From Cohnella sp. WQ 127256 (lineage in GTDB: Bacteria > Bacillota > Bacilli > Paenibacillales > Paenibacillaceae), in assembly GCF_024519285.1 (NCBI RefSeq), contig NZ_JAMZCY010000001.1:868001-932000 (forward strand): a stretch of DNA of 64,000 nt, in the 5' to 3' direction. The position numbers and the translations under genes were made by a program. Below are positions 37,262-46,753 of this stretch, piece by piece (position 1 is the stretch's first letter; each line of letters starts with the position of its first letter). Under the pieces are notes generated by a model that searched no databases, had not been told where the DNA came from, and saw only the letters and a list, made by a program, of their open reading frames with translations.

Positions 37262-37904
37262 AATTTCTGAAGCAGTCGTAAGAAGACTTCCCATCTATTT
37301 ACGTTTTCTGAATGAGCTGAGCCTTAGTGGCATTCAAACGGTTTCTTCTCAGGATCTAGGGGAGAAGCTGGATCTTAATCCCGCTCAGATTCGTAAAGAC
37401 TTGGCCTATTTTGGCGAGTTCGGACGTAAAGGTGTAGGTTACAATGTGGATTACCTTATTGAGAAAATACGCCAAATCCTCAAGCTGGACAAAATGATGT
37501 ATGTGGCACTTGTCGGGACTGGAAATTTAGGTCGAGCCTTATGTAACTATAATATGTACATCAAGGATAACATGAAGATTGTTTCTGTATTCGATGCGGA
37601 TCATAGTAAAAAAGGGATCGTCATTAATAATCTAATTGTCCAACCGATGGAGGAGCTCTCCAATTCGGTCACTCAATTAGATATCTCTCTTGGTATTATT
37701 ACGGTTCCAGCTGTTGAAGCACAGAACGTAGCGGATCAATTCATTGCCGCAGGCATACGTGGGATACTCAATTTTGCTCCCGTTGTTCTCAAGCCATCGG
37801 CAGGGATAAGAATTCATAATGCAGATTTTACTGCAGAGCTTCTTAGTTTGGCTTATTATATGGATAATAATAATAATGATAATCAGGAAGGAGACGAAGC
37901 TTAA
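37248..37904 (+). CDS. rex: Redox-sensing transcriptional repressor Rex
   Basis: 218 residues from the ATG at 37248 (GGGAGAG upstream). N-terminal winged helix (LDLNPAQIRKDLAYFGEFGRKGVGY) and C-terminal Rossmann domain with GTGNLGRAL that senses NADH/NAD+. Rex represses fermentation and respiration genes when NADH is low; ackA, hbd-like and qcr genes in this window are plausible targets. The stop shares a base with mtaD. Confidence 0.94.
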   Translation: MKPIKISEAVVRRLPIYLRFLNELSLSGIQTVSSQDLGEKLDLNPAQIRKDLAYFGEFGRKGVGYNVDYLIEKIRQILKLDKMMYVALVGTGNLGRALCNYNMYIKDNMKIVSVFDADHSKKGIVINNLIVQPMEELSNSVTQLDISLGIITVPAVEAQNVADQFIAAGIRGILNFAPVVLKPSAGIRIHNADFTAELLSLAYYMDNNNNDNQEGDEA

Positions 37905-39211
37905 TGTCTCGTCTACTAATTCATAATGGATTTTTCATAACAATGGATGAACAAATGCCGTCGGAGTTTCAAGGGTGGATGGCGATTGAAGGCGATAAGA
38001 TTGTTGGTTTGGGACAAGGACAAGCACCAGAAGAGGAATTAACGCAAGCTTCTGAAGTTATGGATGGCAAAGGCCTTCTATTCATGCCTGGTTTAGTGAA
38101 TACACACGGACATGCAGCGATGTCTCTTCTGCGTGGACTTGCGGATGATTTGAATTTGCAGGATTGGCTGCAAAATCATATGTGGCCTACTGAAGCTAAA
38201 TTTACTGGTGATGATGTATATTGGGGCTCAGCGCTATCTGCTGCCGAGATGATTAAGAGTGGTACGACTACTTTTGTTGATATGTACGATCACATGCACC
38301 GTGTGGCCGAAGTGGTGGAGCAATCCGGTCTTCGCGCTAGCTTAACAAGAGGTGTTATTGGGCTATGTCCTGAGGATGTGCAGAAGGCTAAGCTGGAAGA
38401 TGCGATTCAATTCGCTAAAGATTGGCATGGTGCTGCAGACGGTCGCATAAGTGTTATGATTTCCCCGCACGCGCCTTATACTTGCCCGCCAGATTATATT
38501 TTGAAATTTGTTGAAGCGGCGCATGAGCTAGATTTACCTATGCATACTCACATGTCGGAATCTATTGCAGAAGTCGAACAGAACGTAAGAGATTATGGCT
38601 ATCGCCCAGTGGAGCATCTTGATCGACTCGGAATGTTCAGCCGTCCGACATTGGTTGCTCATGCCGTTCATCTTAACGACGAAGAAATCGCTTTGCTAGC
38701 GGAACGTAAAGTAGCCGTATCCCATAACCCGGTTAGTAACTTGAAGCTAGCTAGTGGAGTAGCCAGGGTGCCTGATCTATTGAAGGCTGGAGTAACGGTA
38801 TCCTTAGGTACGGATGGCGCAGCAAGTAATAATAATCTTGATCTATTCCAAGAAATCTCGATGGCGGCACTACTTCATAAAGGTGTTTCCGGAGATCCAA
38901 CGGTCGTACCTGCTGCTGAAGCGCTACGTATGGGAACCGTACATGGGGCTCGCGCTCTCGGCTTAGAGGGCGTTACAGGACAGCTTAAAACAGGCTTAAA
39001 AGCGGATTTCATCGCGTTAGCGATTACGAAGCCTCATTTTGTACCGCATACCGATTATGTATCCCATTTGGTTTATGCAGCTAGAGGCTCGGATGTTGCT
39101 CATGTATGGGTTAACGGTAAGCAATTGCTTCGAGATGGTCAGCTATTAACGCTGGATGAGGAAAAAATTCTAGCGGAAGCGGAACGCTGTTTCCAGAGGT
39201 TACGGGGATGA
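37904..39211 (+). CDS. mtaD: 5-methylthioadenosine/S-adenosylhomocysteine deaminase-type amidohydrolase
   Basis: 435-residue metal-dependent amidohydrolase: NTHGHAAMSLLRG (HxH metal ligands), MHTHMSES, VAHAVHL and LGTDGAASNNNLDLF (catalytic Asp). This pattern is that of MtaD/SAH deaminases and related guanine/chlorohydrolase-like deaminases; the exact substrate is inferred. Overlaps rex by one base and the next gene by four. Confidence 0.88.
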   Translation: MSRLLIHNGFFITMDEQMPSEFQGWMAIEGDKIVGLGQGQAPEEELTQASEVMDGKGLLFMPGLVNTHGHAAMSLLRGLADDLNLQDWLQNHMWPTEAKFTGDDVYWGSALSAAEMIKSGTTTFVDMYDHMHRVAEVVEQSGLRASLTRGVIGLCPEDVQKAKLEDAIQFAKDWHGAADGRISVMISPHAPYTCPPDYILKFVEAAHELDLPMHTHMSESIAEVEQNVRDYGYRPVEHLDRLGMFSRPTLVAHAVHLNDEEIALLAERKVAVSHNPVSNLKLASGVARVPDLLKAGVTVSLGTDGAASNNNLDLFQEISMAALLHKGVSGDPTVVPAAEALRMGTVHGARALGLEGVTGQLKTGLKADFIALAITKPHFVPHTDYVSHLVYAARGSDVAHVWVNGKQLLRDGQLLTLDEEKILAEAERCFQRLRG

Positions 39212-39735
39212 ATTTAAGCCGTAGTGAGGGGCAACGGAAAATGCCGTCCCTTTCGCGTACAAGGTGGATCATCATCTTGACCGGTTTTATCCTCTTTGTT
39301 GTGGTGAGCCTTGTCTTATATGTTCGGTCGGCGGATTCGGATTATCGCCAAGCGGAGAATAGAGCTATTCGAATCGCTAAGGAGCAAGGGAGCCTAACAG
39401 AAGTGACCGAAGCAGTCAGCCATACTTGGGATGAGACAGTATGGGTGGTAACAGGTAAGGATGCCGAAGATCAGATCTGGATGGTCTGGGAACGTCAGGA
39501 TGAGCTCATTCGGAAAAAAGTAAGCGATAATATGTCGCAGCAGCAAATGCTTGAGAAATTTACTGGTGAACATGCTGGGCGAACTCCGATTCGGATTATT
39601 CCTGGATGGTTTAAGGGTCAGCCTGCATGGGAGATTCGTTATTGGACCGACGAAAGCAAACAGCATCAGTCGCTTGATTTCTATTCGTTCATGGATGGAA
39701 GTGTATTGAAAACCTATGTGCTGTCTAATCAATAA
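39208..39735 (+). CDS. ypmB: YpmB/TseB-like membrane protein (DUF5590)
   Basis: 175 residues: one N-terminal membrane anchor (WIIILTGFILFVVVSLVLYV, about residues 18-37) and an extracytoplasmic domain made of PepSY-like units (ENRAIRIAKEQGSLTEVTEA; DESKQHQSLDFYSF). B. subtilis YpmB (TseB) regulates the elongasome penicillin-binding protein PBP2A. Its place after dinG agrees. Start overlaps the mtaD stop (ATGA). Confidence 0.8.
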   Translation: MNLSRSEGQRKMPSLSRTRWIIILTGFILFVVVSLVLYVRSADSDYRQAENRAIRIAKEQGSLTEVTEAVSHTWDETVWVVTGKDAEDQIWMVWERQDELIRKKVSDNMSQQQMLEKFTGEHAGRTPIRIIPGWFKGQPAWEIRYWTDESKQHQSLDFYSFMDGSVLKTYVLSNQ

Positions 39736-39745
39736 GAGCACCGGA

Positions 39746-39767
39746 AAACGCCGCTTAGGCGTTTTTT
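39746..39767 (+). terminator. Intrinsic terminator after ypmB
   Basis: AAACGCC-gctta-GGCGTTT followed by a T-run. Confidence 0.85.
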
Positions 39768-39818
39768 TGTTTATTTACCAATGATCATCTAACGATTCGT
39801 CTATCATAAGGTGATATA

Positions 39819-39845
39819 CTCATATATATACTTTTCGTATATGAG
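39819..39845. promoter_or_regulatory. Palindrome overlapping the upstream edge of the 39861 ribosome binding site
   Basis: CTCATATA (39819-39826) and TATATGAG (39838-39845) are perfect inverted arms; the right arm runs into GAGGGGG, the ribosome binding site of the next gene. It may be an operator or a hairpin limiting translation. Confidence 0.45.
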
Positions 39846-39860
39846 GGGGACAATGACAAC

Positions 39861-40397
39861 ATGAAAAAACTAAGAATACTACCACTTACAATAACTGCGG
39901 CACTTACAGCCGCCATTTTATTCGGCGGTTGGTTTACTTATCGTCACTACGGCATAGAGCAGCCGTTAGACCGTGTTGCTAAATCGGTAGCGGGCGTTGA
40001 ATCCGCACAGGCCGAGATGTCAACAGGACTTGTTAAAGTAAATGTTAAGCTTGCTCCAGATGCTAATCTGGGTGAAGTGTATCGATATATTAAGCAAAAT
40101 GGTGCTGGCGAGATTGGAAATAAACAGTTTGAGTTAGCTGTACAACAAAAGGATAGCGCTCGTCTGGATAAAGTATGGGGCTATGCCCTGTTCGACGTGG
40201 CCGAGGCTATGGAAAATCGTAAATACTCTGGCATAAGGGATACGATGACGGATTTATCTGAGCAATTTCCAGGAGTGACTGTAACGACAGAGATGGATGA
40301 TAATAACGTATATATCTCGATGCGGGATGGGGATGAGGCTAAGTTCGTTGTATTGCCTCGTCAGCCTGCAACGTTGGGAGTGTGGCCAAATGCGTAA
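39861..40397 (+). CDS. Membrane-anchored protein of unknown function, partner of the FtsH-like protease
   Basis: 178 residues: an N-terminal signal anchor (LPLTITAALTAAILFGGWFTY, about residues 7-27) and a soluble exported domain without recognisable motif (VAKSVAGVESAQAEMSTGLVKVNVKL; residues 40-175). It overlaps the following protease gene by eight bases, so the two are translationally coupled. A role as adaptor or modulator of that protease is an inference from this coupling only. Confidence 0.75.
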   Translation: MKKLRILPLTITAALTAAILFGGWFTYRHYGIEQPLDRVAKSVAGVESAQAEMSTGLVKVNVKLAPDANLGEVYRYIKQNGAGEIGNKQFELAVQQKDSARLDKVWGYALFDVAEAMENRKYSGIRDTMTDLSEQFPGVTVTTEMDDNNVYISMRDGDEAKFVVLPRQPATLGVWPNA

Positions 40398-41889
40398 AAT
40401 AAACTCTTTCGGTAAAGAGATGGCAATAGGCGCAATCGTTGTATTGTTCGTCTTTCTATTGTATGTTGGTTTGCCTCCGGCCATACTGGTTATGGGTTTG
40501 TTAATGTTCGGTGCCTTGTTCTTCATCGCACGGACTAGGGGTGGTTTGGCAATGGGAACCGCAGGAAAGAAAGCAACAGCTCGCAAGCCCGATTATTTGA
40601 CCTTCGAGGATATCGGTGGGCAAGATCAACCGAAGCGGGAGCTTACGGAAGCACTGGATTTTCTAGTGCATCGTGAGAAGATTCAGAAGTTAGGCATCCG
40701 TCCCTTGAAGGGAATTTTGTTAACAGGGCCTCCAGGAACTGGGAAAACACTTCTTGCCAAAGCAGCGGCGCAGTATACTCATTCTGCATTCATCGCGGCT
40801 TCCGGTAGTGAATTCGTGGAAATGTACGTAGGGGTAGGCGCAGGTAGAATCCGTGATCTATTTAAAGAGGTTCGTCAACAAGCGATCAAACAAAAACGAG
40901 ATAGTGCCATTATTTTTATTGATGAGATAGACGGAATTGGTGGGAAACGAGATGGCGGACAGCATAGAGAATATGATCAGACGCTTAATCAGCTGTTAAC
41001 CGAGATGGATGGCGTACAAGGTGACGAGAGTGTTCGTGTACTCTTGATCGCGGCAACGAATCGTAAAGAGCTGCTGGACCCTGCCTTACTTCGTCCAGGA
41101 AGATTTGATCGCCAAATTCAAGTTGACCTCCCAGACAAAACGGGAAGAGAGCACATCCTAAAGCTGCACGCTCGTAACAAACCTATGGCCAAAGATGTAT
41201 CGTTAAGCAAAGTAGCGGACGAGACTTTCGGTTTTTCCGGTGCTCAGTTGGAAAGTCTGATGAACGAAGCGGCGATTTACGCAATGCGGGAAAGCTCCGA
41301 TACCTTACAAACGTCGCATTTAACTCAAGCAATCGATAAAGTCATGATGGGTGAACGAATGGATAGGGAAACGAATAGCGAAGAGCGCGAAAGAGTGGCC
41401 ATTCATGAGCTGGGTCATGCTATTGTTGCGGAGAACGTACGTCCGGAGAGTGTTGCACAAGTATCACTCACACCTCGCGGTCAAGCATTGGGATACGTAC
41501 GCCATCATCCGCAGCAGGATCAGTACTTGTACACGCAGATCGTGCTCGAGGAGCAAATTATGATCGCTCTTGGCGGAGCGGTAGCAGAGGAAATTTTCTA
41601 CGGTGGAAGAAGCACAGGTTCGCGAGGAGATTTCGAGCAAGCGACGAATATCGTAAGGACATTGATCGAGTCGGGTATGTCCAAGCTTGGAATTATTCAC
41701 CCTCAGGCGCTAACACAAGAGCAATGGTCAGCGGAAAATGCTGAAATCCTGAATCAACTAACGGATCGTACGAGAGAGCTGCTAGGCAAGCACAAAGAAA
41801 CCTTTAATCAATTGCTCGACCACCTCATTCGTGAGGAGACTTTATCTGGTAAGCAATTGCGCGATATTTTGCGTGAGAAGGCGGCTTGA
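40390..41889 (+). CDS. Short FtsH-like AAA+ zinc metalloprotease
   Basis: 499 residues from the ATG at 40390. Two adjacent hydrophobic segments (about 11-28 and 31-47) separated by only a GLPP turn replace the roughly 70-100 residue external domain of FtsH. Then AAA+ with Walker A GPPGTGKT (113-120), Walker B IIFIDEID, arginine-finger region LLRPGRFDRQI, and an M41 peptidase domain with HELGH (339-343; canonical FtsH has HEAGH). It resembles the short FtsH-like proteases of some Paenibacillaceae and Clostridia rather than the housekeeping FtsH, which would sit beside hpt/tilS elsewhere. Substrates unknown. Confidence 0.88.
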   Translation: MRKINSFGKEMAIGAIVVLFVFLLYVGLPPAILVMGLLMFGALFFIARTRGGLAMGTAGKKATARKPDYLTFEDIGGQDQPKRELTEALDFLVHREKIQKLGIRPLKGILLTGPPGTGKTLLAKAAAQYTHSAFIAASGSEFVEMYVGVGAGRIRDLFKEVRQQAIKQKRDSAIIFIDEIDGIGGKRDGGQHREYDQTLNQLLTEMDGVQGDESVRVLLIAATNRKELLDPALLRPGRFDRQIQVDLPDKTGREHILKLHARNKPMAKDVSLSKVADETFGFSGAQLESLMNEAAIYAMRESSDTLQTSHLTQAIDKVMMGERMDRETNSEERERVAIHELGHAIVAENVRPESVAQVSLTPRGQALGYVRHHPQQDQYLYTQIVLEEQIMIALGGAVAEEIFYGGRSTGSRGDFEQATNIVRTLIESGMSKLGIIHPQALTQEQWSAENAEILNQLTDRTRELLGKHKETFNQLLDHLIREETLSGKQLRDILREKAA

Positions 41890-41906
41890 TTAATCACAGA
41901 GCAAAG

Positions 41907-41957
41907 AAAATAACCGTATTCCTCGCACTTTGGGCTTAGGGGATGCGGTTATTTTCC
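41907..41957 (+). terminator. Long inverted repeat, probable terminator after the FtsH-like gene
   Basis: GAAAATAACCG...CGGTTATTTTC, with an additional tat/atg extension, 11-14 bp arms around an irregular loop; the right arm ends in TTTTC and so can serve as the T-tract. By symmetry it may work in both directions. Confidence 0.65.
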
Positions 41958-42072
41958 AATAAGGCTGAAAATTCCAAACCTTTGAATATCTCTTTACTTT
42001 TGCTAGTCTTAATGTATGCTACTACTATTCAGCACGAGGGTAGTATACCAAAGTTTGAAAAGAGGTTCGTTT

Positions 42073-43821
42073 ATGCCGAACAGGTTTTCGTTTACGCGTT
42101 CACTAAGAGGAAGACTAGCATTCGTTTTATTTATTGCAACTGTTGTGCCAATTATTTTGACAGGATATATTTCGTATCGATGGATTTACATAGTCCAAAC
42201 GGAAAAGATCGAAAGGGACATTCAAAGCAATGTTGTTCGAGAGAAAGATGAGTTAGATCGCAAGCTGGAGGAAATGACTCGAATTTCGCAGCTACTGGAC
42301 GTAGAGGGCGGAATGGGTCGCGATGTTATTCAGTATATTTCTAGTCCAAGCGATTCGTACGACAAGACAGCGCTTTATCGCAGTATAGCTCAATCCATTG
42401 CCAACGTGAACTTCGCGAATCCTAATCTGGGTGTCATATTTTATTATGCGCCAGATTTAGAGGATCCGATCCTGTTTCCTAATGTGAGGATTAATTCTCC
42501 TTTTCATATCGAGAAACTACCCAAATTTTATCAAAAGAAGCTTCTGACCTACTACGGACCTAATCCTTCGATGAATGTTCAGGATAGAAGCATGGTATTT
42601 TCCTTAGTGCGTGAAATGAACATCGGGACGGGCAGTAAAATCTATGCATACATTGAAACCAAGGTTGTTGGACTAGAGGACATGTTCACTGTAAAACCGC
42701 ATCCGGAAGGGTCGTCCCACGTATACCATGTTTTAGTGAACCCACAAGGAAAGATCGTATTCAGCAATATGAAGGAAGGCTTCAGCATAGGAACAGCGTA
42801 TAAGCCATCGAGTAAAGGCTACAAGGTGTTCGAATCGGAAGGAATACACAAGTGGAAAATCATTCAATACATCCCTTCGAAAGAATATAACCGCGAAATG
42901 AACAAATGGAAAAAGCAGTTTTTACTGTTCTCTGCCTTGTCCCTCTTGGTCGGGATATTGCTGTCCTGGTTTATTTGGAAGATGGTATACCGGCCAATTC
43001 ACATGATCAATAAAGAAATTACGCACTTTAGCTATGACCAATCATCAAAGCCGATCTCGGTAAGTGGTCTTGAGGAGTTCAACTATATTTTATTCAATTT
43101 CCACCAGATGCGCGGTAGAATTACCGAATTGATCTACGATGTCGAAGAAAAGGAAAAGCGTAGAGGGCAACTAGAGGTGGAGAAGCTGCTCGTGCAGATC
43201 AATCCTCATTTCCTTCACAACACACTTAATACAATACAATGGCTGGCGAGAATGCAAGGGCAAGCGAATATCGCAGAGCTTGTATCTATTTTCACTCGTG
43301 TATTACATTACAATCTAGGTAAGAAAAGCATCATTGTGACCGTTAGTGAAGAAGTGGATGCGATAAGGGATTACATTGAATTACAAAATATTCGCTATGA
43401 TCACCAATTCAAGGTGAGATTGGACATTGATCCGGACACACTTCATGTATCGATTCCACGCTTTATCCTTCAACCACTTGTCGAGAATGCTTTGTATCAT
43501 GGTTTTGAGCAGGACGAAGGGGAAATCACTGTAACGATAAGGATGGGAGCTATGGGTAGGGTTGGGCTTGAAGTTACAGATAACGGCATAGGGATAGAGC
43601 AAGAAAAAATATCGGATTTATTCGAGAAGAGCGAATCCACGCGTGGCTCCGGTCTAGGTATTGGATTAAGATATGTGCAAAAAATGCTTGAGGTCTATTA
43701 TGGAACGTCAGCTCACTTGAAAATAGAAAGCAAGGTCGGTAAGGGAACGAAGATTACTATTTCCTTACCCGATCGGATGATTGGAGGAGTCGATCGTGAT
43801 CAAAGCGCTGATCGTGGATGA
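42073..43821 (+). CDS. YesM-type sensor histidine kinase
   Basis: 582 residues from the ATG at 42073. TM1 about 14-34 (LAFVLFIATVVPIILTGYISY), a large extracellular sensor region, TM2 (FLLFSALSLLVGILLSWFIWKMV), then a HAMP-like linker and a HisKA_7TM-like/His_kinase domain with VQINPHFLHNTLNTIQWLA (phospho-acceptor His) and an HATPase with LQPLVENALYHGF and TDNGIGI. Partner of the overlapping response regulator; such pairs control nearby sugar importers in Paenibacillus. Confidence 0.92.
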   Translation: MPNRFSFTRSLRGRLAFVLFIATVVPIILTGYISYRWIYIVQTEKIERDIQSNVVREKDELDRKLEEMTRISQLLDVEGGMGRDVIQYISSPSDSYDKTALYRSIAQSIANVNFANPNLGVIFYYAPDLEDPILFPNVRINSPFHIEKLPKFYQKKLLTYYGPNPSMNVQDRSMVFSLVREMNIGTGSKIYAYIETKVVGLEDMFTVKPHPEGSSHVYHVLVNPQGKIVFSNMKEGFSIGTAYKPSSKGYKVFESEGIHKWKIIQYIPSKEYNREMNKWKKQFLLFSALSLLVGILLSWFIWKMVYRPIHMINKEITHFSYDQSSKPISVSGLEEFNYILFNFHQMRGRITELIYDVEEKEKRRGQLEVEKLLVQINPHFLHNTLNTIQWLARMQGQANIAELVSIFTRVLHYNLGKKSIIVTVSEEVDAIRDYIELQNIRYDHQFKVRLDIDPDTLHVSIPRFILQPLVENALYHGFEQDEGEITVTIRMGAMGRVGLEVTDNGIGIEQEKISDLFEKSESTRGSGLGIGLRYVQKMLEVYYGTSAHLKIESKVGKGTKITISLPDRMIGGVDRDQSADRG

Positions 43822-44818
43822 CGAGAGCTTGGTAAGAAAAGGGATGAGGCTCGTATTCCCATGGGACAAGCATCAGATAGAGATTGTAGGTGAGGCGGCA
43901 AGTGGGGAGAAGGCGCTTGCTTTCATGCAGAACAATCCGATCCATCTGCTCATTACTGATATTACGATGCCAGGAATGTCGGGTATGGAATTGTTCAGCC
44001 GAGTAAGAGAGTTATACCCAACTGTTAAGGTTGTCATTCTGACTTGTCATCAGGATTTCGAATATATTCAGGAGGCACTGCGAATGGGAGCTGTCGATTA
44101 TATTGTTAAGACACAGCTTGAGAAGCAGAATCTTGATCAAATCCTCGAACGGATCGTAAAAGCTATGGTGGTTGTTCCTCCGCAAATATCACTTGAAATA
44201 CAACCAGAAGCTTACAGCCCTGCAAGCTCGGAGAAATGGAATCGGGTATCCTGGGTACTAGATGATGCTGAATTTCAAGAGCTGACGCGAACATTGGGCG
44301 TAGCGTTAAATCATCCGGCTCCCCAATGGTCTAGAAACTGGATGGATGCGGTAGAGAAGTGGAAGATGAGCTTTCCTATGTATCCAGATTGGTCAAGCTA
44401 CTCGATTGCAGCTACTTCGGAAGAGCTATTTCACAACATGAAGCAGTTAAGGACCGGAATACAAGCCTGGCTTCGTCGTTCAAAATACACGGAGGAAGTG
44501 ATCCATTCGATCGTCTCTTCTCTTGATTTTATGCATAATAGCTCCAATCAGCATTTATCACAATCTTATGTATCCGACCAAGTCAATTTAAGCAAAAGCT
44601 ATTTCAGCAAGAGCTTTAAGGAAATACTTGGAATATCGTTTATTCATTACTTGCAGTTAGCGAGTATGAATGTGGCCAAAGAAATGCTTTTGAATACCAA
44701 TCATCCGATTTACTGGGTAGCGGAGCAATGTGGATTCATGGATCAACGTTATTTCAGCAAAATCTTTAAGGATCAGACCGGGATGCTCCCAAGTGAGTTC
44801 AGGCTGCACAATAGTTAA
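43796..44818 (+). CDS. Response regulator with AraC-type DNA-binding domain (YesN-like)
   Basis: 340 residues from the GTG at 43796, which has GGAGGAG well placed; a TTG at 43781 is inside that site. Receiver domain: VDDESLVRKG, phosphorylatable Asp in LLITDITMPGMSGMEL. C-terminal AraC HTH: LSKSYFSKSFKEILGISFIHY and HPIYWVAEQCGFMDQRYFSKIFKD. Overlaps the kinase by 26 bases. Likely activates the adjacent importer operon. Confidence 0.92.
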   Translation: MIKALIVDDESLVRKGMRLVFPWDKHQIEIVGEAASGEKALAFMQNNPIHLLITDITMPGMSGMELFSRVRELYPTVKVVILTCHQDFEYIQEALRMGAVDYIVKTQLEKQNLDQILERIVKAMVVVPPQISLEIQPEAYSPASSEKWNRVSWVLDDAEFQELTRTLGVALNHPAPQWSRNWMDAVEKWKMSFPMYPDWSSYSIAATSEELFHNMKQLRTGIQAWLRRSKYTEEVIHSIVSSLDFMHNSSNQHLSQSYVSDQVNLSKSYFSKSFKEILGISFIHYLQLASMNVAKEMLLNTNHPIYWVAEQCGFMDQRYFSKIFKDQTGMLPSEFRLHNS

Positions 44819-44834
44819 AAGTAGCATACGATTC

Positions 44835-44870
44835 TGCCCTTGGTCTTCGATGACGAGGGCATCTTTATTG
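44835..44870 (+). terminator. Probable intrinsic terminator after the response regulator
   Basis: TGCCCT / AGGGCA arms with a partly paired 15-base loop, followed by TCTTTATT. Confidence 0.6.
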
Positions 44871-45048
44871 CGAACAAATCCATGTCGAAAAAAATGTTCA
44901 TCGTGTAGGAAGATTTTGCACGAAGTGAAATCAAAGGGAAATCACAAAAAATTCATACCGGATGAGGAAAATCACCACTCACGGGGAAAACTGCTGGGTT
45001 GCTATAATGAACCAGAAATCTATTAAATAAGCGTACAGGGGGATCGCA

Positions 45049-46728
45049 ATGAAAGTGATGAATAGAAAAAAGTGGTTAGCGATAGGCTTGACGGGAGCTA
45101 TGGCATTCAGCCTTGTAGCGTGTAGCGGGAATGAGAAGACGGAACAATCTAGCGCTTCAGCAAGCTCACAGCCAACTTCAACTGAGTCCTCGGAGTCAGT
45201 CGCGGCCGATCCTATGGGGAAGTACGATCCACCTATTGAAATAACGGCGGTCCGTCCAATTACAGAGGGCACCAAGTTCAAGGAAGGCGAGTCTATTGAC
45301 AACAATAATTGGTCAAAAGCCTACCAGGAAAGCTTGGGAATTAAAATCAAATATAACTGGACAATTGCCACTGCGCAATATGACCAGAAGCTGAACATTG
45401 CGATCGCTTCAGATGATTTGCCTGATGTGATGGAGGTAAACGCGGCACAGCTTAAGAGATTAGTGGAGGACGATCAGCTAGAAGACTTATCAAGCCTTTA
45501 CGATCAATACGCCGCTCCATTCACGAAAGAGGTGCTCTCACAGGATGGAGGCAATGCTCTAAAATCGGGTACCTTTGACGGCAAGCAATTTGCTTTACCT
45601 AAAATGGGTTCTGGGCTGGGTCAAACTCATGTGCTATGGATTCGCACGGATTGGCTAAAGAAATTACAGCTCTCCGAACCTAAAACGATCGATGATGTGC
45701 TGAAAATCGCGGAAGCCTTTACGAAGCAAGATCCTGACGGCAACAAAAAGGATGACACACGAGGACTAGGAATAAATAAAGATATTTGGGGTTTTTACGC
45801 TGCAATGGAGGGCTTCTTTAACGGATTCCATGCTTATCCGAATGTTTGGGTTAAGGATGAATCCGGGAAATTAGCTTATGGCAGCATTCAACCGCAGATG
45901 AAGAACGCTCTTCAGAAGCTGCAGGAGCTATACAAAGCGGGTCAGATCGATAAGGAGTTCGGCACGAAGGACGCTTCCAAGGTAAACGAAGAAGCGAATG
46001 CAGGCAAGCTTGGAATGTTCTACGGGTACTTCTGGAACAGTGGATGGCTTCAGGACGGAAAGCTAACCAACCCTGAAATGGAATGGACTCCTTATCCATT
46101 GCCTTCGATTGACGATCAACCGGCGAAAGCACAAGTTCCTTTTGCAATCAACACATATTATGTGGTTAAGAAGGGGGCAAAACACCCAGAAGCCTCCATT
46201 AAGATGCTTAATCTGGTCCTAGAGAATATTTACGGTGCAACCGCGAACCCGGAAGCCTATAACGTAGATAAGGACGGAATTGCCATATTCGAATATGCTC
46301 TGCTCTACGGAGAAGCGCCACGCAAAAACTTGGATGCTCATCTTAATGTGATGGATGCTTTAACCGCAAAGGATGACTCCAAGCTAACAGCGGAAGAGAA
46401 GGGCTACTATAGCAATATCATGGCGTATCAAGGAGGAGACAATCAATTCTGGGGCAGTGATAAAATGTATGGCGAGAAAGGATCGCTATCCGTTATCGAA
46501 GGTTATTTTAAGAACCAAAGTCTCATGAATGATGAGTTTTTCGGTGCTCCAACGCAAACCATGATCGATAACAACGCGACGTTACAGAAATTGCAGCTGG
46601 AGACGTTTACACGCATTATCATGGGAGATTCCATCGATAAGTTCGACGAGTACGTGAAGAAATGGAAGCAGCTTGGTGGAGACGAGATCACGAAGGAATT
46701 GAATGAATGGGCGTTAGCTCAGAAATAA
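45049..46728 (+). CDS. ABC transporter solute-binding lipoprotein (LplA-like)
   Basis: 559 residues. Lipobox LVAC with the acylated cysteine at residue 25, then a Ser/Glu-rich linker (SSASASSQPTSTESSES) and a large extracellular sugar-binding fold of the LplA/YtcQ kind (KLNIAIASDDLPDVMEVNAAQLKRLVEDDQ). First gene of an importer operon that lacks its own ATPase; a shared MsmX-like ATPase encoded elsewhere is expected. Confidence 0.9.
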   Translation: MKVMNRKKWLAIGLTGAMAFSLVACSGNEKTEQSSASASSQPTSTESSESVAADPMGKYDPPIEITAVRPITEGTKFKEGESIDNNNWSKAYQESLGIKIKYNWTIATAQYDQKLNIAIASDDLPDVMEVNAAQLKRLVEDDQLEDLSSLYDQYAAPFTKEVLSQDGGNALKSGTFDGKQFALPKMGSGLGQTHVLWIRTDWLKKLQLSEPKTIDDVLKIAEAFTKQDPDGNKKDDTRGLGINKDIWGFYAAMEGFFNGFHAYPNVWVKDESGKLAYGSIQPQMKNALQKLQELYKAGQIDKEFGTKDASKVNEEANAGKLGMFYGYFWNSGWLQDGKLTNPEMEWTPYPLPSIDDQPAKAQVPFAINTYYVVKKGAKHPEASIKMLNLVLENIYGATANPEAYNVDKDGIAIFEYALLYGEAPRKNLDAHLNVMDALTAKDDSKLTAEEKGYYSNIMAYQGGDNQFWGSDKMYGEKGSLSVIEGYFKNQSLMNDEFFGAPTQTMIDNNATLQKLQLETFTRIIMGDSIDKFDEYVKKWKQLGGDEITKELNEWALAQK

Positions 46729-46753
46729 TCGAGAAGCAAGGCAAGAGGTGCTT

